This document shows, piece by piece, positions 60,582 to 64,000 of a stretch of 64,000 nucleotides of DNA (positions are counted from its first letter, which is position 1; each line of letters starts with the position of its first letter). A program made the position numbers and the translations under genes. The notes beneath the pieces are model-generated. The model ran no database searches and was not told the DNA's origin. It saw nothing but the letters and a program-made list of their open reading frames with translations. Origin of the DNA: Gymnorhina tibicen. Lineage: Eukaryota > Chordata > Aves > Passeriformes > Artamidae. The stretch covers positions 2,674,032 to 2,738,031 of the forward strand of contig VXAZ01009370.1 of NCBI GenBank assembly GCA_013399875.1. Reading direction: 5' to 3'.

Positions 60582-63500
60582 CTGAAAGAAAACAGGAATG
60601 TCATATGAATCATTTCATCTGTGTCACATACCACATGCAGCCTAGAGCATTGTTCAAGTTAACTTGGTTCCTTTCAGTGGTAATCTGTTTAGTCTGTATT
60701 TTGAAGGAATGGATGTGTTTGCATGAACAGGTCCCTAATACTCAACAATCTTGAGCGAAGGCCACAAAATTACAGAGACAAGTGAATGTCTCAAAACTAG
60801 GTAAACTGCTCTAACTTCTGTGGAAGGTGCAGCTATTACGAAAGCCCTGACCCAGCGCCCCAGGGAGGGAAAGCCAGCCTTTTGCACTTGCATAAAGTGT
60901 ATCTTTTATACACGGTGCAACAGTAACACACAGGTAGCAGCTGTTTTCCAGCCACAACTGGCCCTGCAGCACCACTGGCTCGGATATTCCTGTCTGGGAA
61001 TACCCTGACTTTGATTTCATGTCCCTGCCACACTGCAGCCTTGTCTCCTGCCCTGCCACTCTTCGGACTGTACTGCTAAGTGAGAGCTCCAGAACACATC
61101 CCTCAGCCTTTCCTGGGGTCCTCCAAAACCAGCAGAACAGCAGATTTTCCTTCGTAACTACACCAACTGCAGTGAAAATAAACTCTGATATTAACTCGGG
61201 ACTGGATACTCTGGAACAAAAGTTCATTATGTTCAATCCAGTGCTGGAGTCAGTGTCGTGCCTGGTTCAGACCTCTGAATAAAAAATGATCTCTCAGCTA
61301 AAGCAACAATAGTTTTTCCCCGCCAAAATCAAACAAAAGGGTTTACAAATTATTTGGGATGCCACTGCAACAATGTTAAGACACTGTTAATCAGCCAATA
61401 CTGGTCAAGAGAGGCATAAAAAAATAAGACCTCTCACAAACTGACCAAGGAAAGTTTTAACAACAAAGACGATCAGGCAAAGAAACAAGATTTGTGGCCA
61501 GGAACTCTCCCTCACTGTCCTTACTCCTTGAGGACAGCTTGCTTCTTTGCTGGACCTCCTATGGAGGAAGAGAAAGAGAAAGAAGCAGCATCCAGGATCA
61601 GCTGGGAACCGAGCAGTTGGGAAAGAAGGAACCCAGCATCCATGTTACATCTAGGACAGTGGCATTTTTTTCAAATACTCAAGCCACCACACAATTCAGG
61701 CAGCTCAGTATATTTCAGCTGACATGCAGGCTTCTCAAATATCACATTAATGTACACACAGTTATCTAAGAAACCTTTCTGAGAGGCTGGACATTCTGGA
61801 TACGAGTGTTATTAACATCCACTCAGGCTTGCACTGTCTCTGCCATTCCATCTAGAAATATGATTCCATATTTTTCACTTACAGACTCTCTGCTACCAAA
61901 AAAGTGCCCCTCCCAGTACTGAGCTGGCATTTTCCATTTCTTCATGCACCAGCATATCCCAGGGTCTTTCTACCATATGTATTTGAAAATTTATGACGTA
62001 GTGTTTCCGATTCCTAGCTGAAATAATTTTGTAGAAATGCAAAACACCTTCACAGCAAAAAGCCAGTACCTCAGCCACAGGCTGGGCTGTGAGCAAAACC
62101 CCGAGTATGTGATATCTGACTGGTATCAGTGTTTTCTGCGATCGGGCACCCAGATCTTCCCAGAAATACACACGAATATGTTTTAAAGAAATGAGATTTG
62201 TCAGTCCCATTTCTGCTCTCCCCGCTCACGTCCCCTGGGTGGCCCAACACCTGACAGCTCTGCACGACATGGAACAACTGCAGGCTGCACTCAGCACAGA
62301 GCTGACGATGGGAGGATGCCCAAGATGTGTGAGGACATGTAGTAACACCCAACAGGAGGGACACTTGGGTCCAAACCCTCCTTCCTCACACCCCCGAGAG
62401 AACCGGGAACCACCCTTCCCCTCCTGACAGCCCGCGTGCCAAGTATCTGCTAGGCTTGTTCTCTCTCTTCTGAGAAAGTTATTTCACTTTTGAGAAGAGA
62501 AATTAAGATTCCCTGGGCTAAGGAGGGACACAGAAACTCAGCCTGAAGGACCTGGTCTCTGGTCCCTCACTGAGCGCTGTCTATGCAATTATACACAAAA
62601 TCTCTTTGTGAATCCACCTGTCACTACTCAGGGAAAATGCTGTATTACAGAAACTACATTTTTTTCTTAGTCCTGTAAAGACAAAGCATGGCTACAGATC
62701 CTTTTACTGGAAAGTGAGACTGACACATCTATAAATAGGAAGCAGTGTGTCCCAGCACAACTTATAATACTCATGCAACTGGAAGAAATCCTCTGAATCA
62801 GAATGAAGGCATGCAGACACAATCCTATGTCTGATACATATACAGAGTGGTGTTAATTTCCACATTTCTCATATACATATATTTATGATACCACAAGAGT
62901 TACAGAATGGAATCAAACACTAAGAGACAGCAAACATGGTCAGCAGGTTCAAACTTCTTTTGGTAGAACTGTTTTCTTTTAAGAGGGACTTTCCTTTAAG
63001 ACGCAAATCAAAGTATAATGCGAGTTATTAGTGTGAATCATTAAACTTTAGAACAGCTCACATGAGGGCAAGAGATATAAATCTTCTCATTTCTCCTGCA
63101 AAGTGACCAGTGCAAGGACCAATCCATGAAACTGCTCATTGGCTGCCTGTAACACCAACAATTTAGAACCAATGAAGAAAAATGGTTGTGGTTAAAGAAC
63201 TGTAAAAATCAAGTGATGAAGCGACTGAATCCTGCATCTAACTCAAAACTTAAAAGGGCATTTGAGTATTAGAGATTTAATTAAATTTCATTACCAAAGA
63301 CTTGAATATAACTGTAAGAAGATAAATTGCAAATCTGCACATCGTTTGCCACACAGACTTTTAGTCAGGCCTGCAAGAAATGCTCCAGTATTTCACTCCT
63401 ACCTAAATTTGTCAGTAATAACGGACCCCCAAAATGCTAACACTGAAACCTGAAATATTCTTCATATAATCATGCAGTGCCAAGGAAAGGCCACGATTTC

Positions 63501-63900
63501 CTGCTGCATCAGTGCCTGAAAGTATAAATGATGAAACAGCAACGTGGGAAAAGTGCCATCTCCTGAATCACTACCACAACTAACTCTGGCACCTGGACTC
63601 CTCCGGAAGGGGCTCTCGGCAACCCTCTCGCTCAGGGTGGCCCATGGCACACACACTGAAATGGAAGCTGCAAAAAGAAGCTGAAGCACCTTCCATACAT
63701 CGATGGTAATTACCACTGTGACCCAATTACTTGCTTCATTTTCTCCTCGTCTGCAAGCAGCTTTGCACAGTCATCCTCTGGCAGCGAACCCAAGAGGGCT
63801 CCTCTGCACCAGGACCTCTCTGTGGAGGTGATGTCACCGAAGCAAACCTTTGGGGTTTAACAGATTATGCATCAAGCATAAACCCTTTTTTACCACCTCA
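60582..63900 (-). other. POLR3E: POLR3E intron 1 (partial)
   Basis: At least 3.3 kb of first intron. It contains the tentative antisense Pol III element at about 61203-61317. The last 100 bases of the window become GC-rich (CCGCCG, CCCGGGG), suggesting that the POLR3E promoter island starts at the right edge. No coding sequence recognised. Confidence 0.6.
61203..61317 (+). ncRNA. Possible Pol III-type element (MIR-like), antisense in POLR3E intron 1
   Basis: On the plus strand, a weak A-box-like TGGATACTCTGG (61203-61214) is followed 50 bases later by a B-box-like GGTTCAGACCT (61264-61274) and by a T5 run (61313-61317) that could terminate Pol III. The bases before the B box (CTGGAGTCAG ... 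TGCCTGGTTC) resemble the tRNA-derived head of MIR-type SINEs. Each motif is short and imperfect. Position and orientation match the Pol III-bound MIR known in the first intron of mammalian Polr3e, which is the only reason to take it seriously. Confidence 0.25.
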
Positions 63901-64000
63901 ATACTCGTGTGGCACAGGACGTGCCAGGCCTGCGCTACCAGGGGCAGGGGTCACTCCCGCCGCCGTGTCACACTCCCGGGGCAGGTCGCGGTGCCCGTCC
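63901..64000 (-). promoter_or_regulatory. POLR3E: GC-rich right edge, possible start of POLR3E promoter island
   Basis: Composition turns GC-rich with several CpG (CCCGCCGCCG, CCCGGGG, GTCGCGG). The non-coding first exon of POLR3E should lie here or beyond the window. No exon boundary can be fixed. Confidence 0.4.

Overview
The window is vertebrate nuclear DNA, most likely from a bird. It has large introns with GT..AG splice sites, one CpG island and few repeats. The only transposon remnants I recognise are two degenerate CR1-type LINE fragments (about 7455-7835 and 37286-37477), which is typical of avian genomes. The species cannot be fixed from the sequence. No bacterial-style operon, CRISPR array or tRNA gene was seen.

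Three protein-coding genes account for the window. (1) MFSD13B-like, a TMEM180/MFSD13-family membrane protein, lies on the minus strand (coding 4918-17448) in six recognisable coding exons that join in frame to 466 residues. (2) CDR2 (cerebellar degeneration-related protein 2) lies on the plus strand (coding 21278-33680) in five exons; the end of exon 1 and its splice donor are hidden by a 172-base run of N (21350-21521). (3) POLR3E (RNA polymerase III subunit RPC5) lies on the minus strand (coding 37214-60535). It has 20 coding exons joining in frame to 703 codons plus stop, and its first, non-coding exon lies near or beyond 64000.

Layout: 1-3949 intergenic, AT-rich, with a G-rich tandem repeat at the left edge; 3950-17448 MFSD13B-like with its 3' UTR; 17449-20230 upstream or 5'-intron sequence of that gene; 20230-21800 CpG island with the CDR2 promoter, possibly shared with the divergent MFSD13B-like gene; 21278 to about 35150 CDR2 with its 3' UTR; about 35150-36450 a spacer where CDR2 and POLR3E converge; about 36450-64000 POLR3E. 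CDR2 next to POLR3E in convergent orientation is the arrangement I know from human 16p12.2, which supports the gene calls.

Functionally the three genes are neighbours, not a pathway. POLR3E is a constitutive Pol III subunit, CDR2 a coiled-coil regulator linked to c-Myc and mitosis, and the MFSD13B-like protein an orphan MFS-fold protein. I found no convincing undescribed system. The observations most worth checking are a possible antisense MIR-like Pol III element in POLR3E intron 1, an NF-Y/CHR-like arrangement in the CDR2 promoter, a CR1 remnant touching the last POLR3E splice acceptor, and an isolated TATA/CCAAT block inside CDR2 intron 2. Many long open frames in the GC-rich parts are chance frames and are not annotated.
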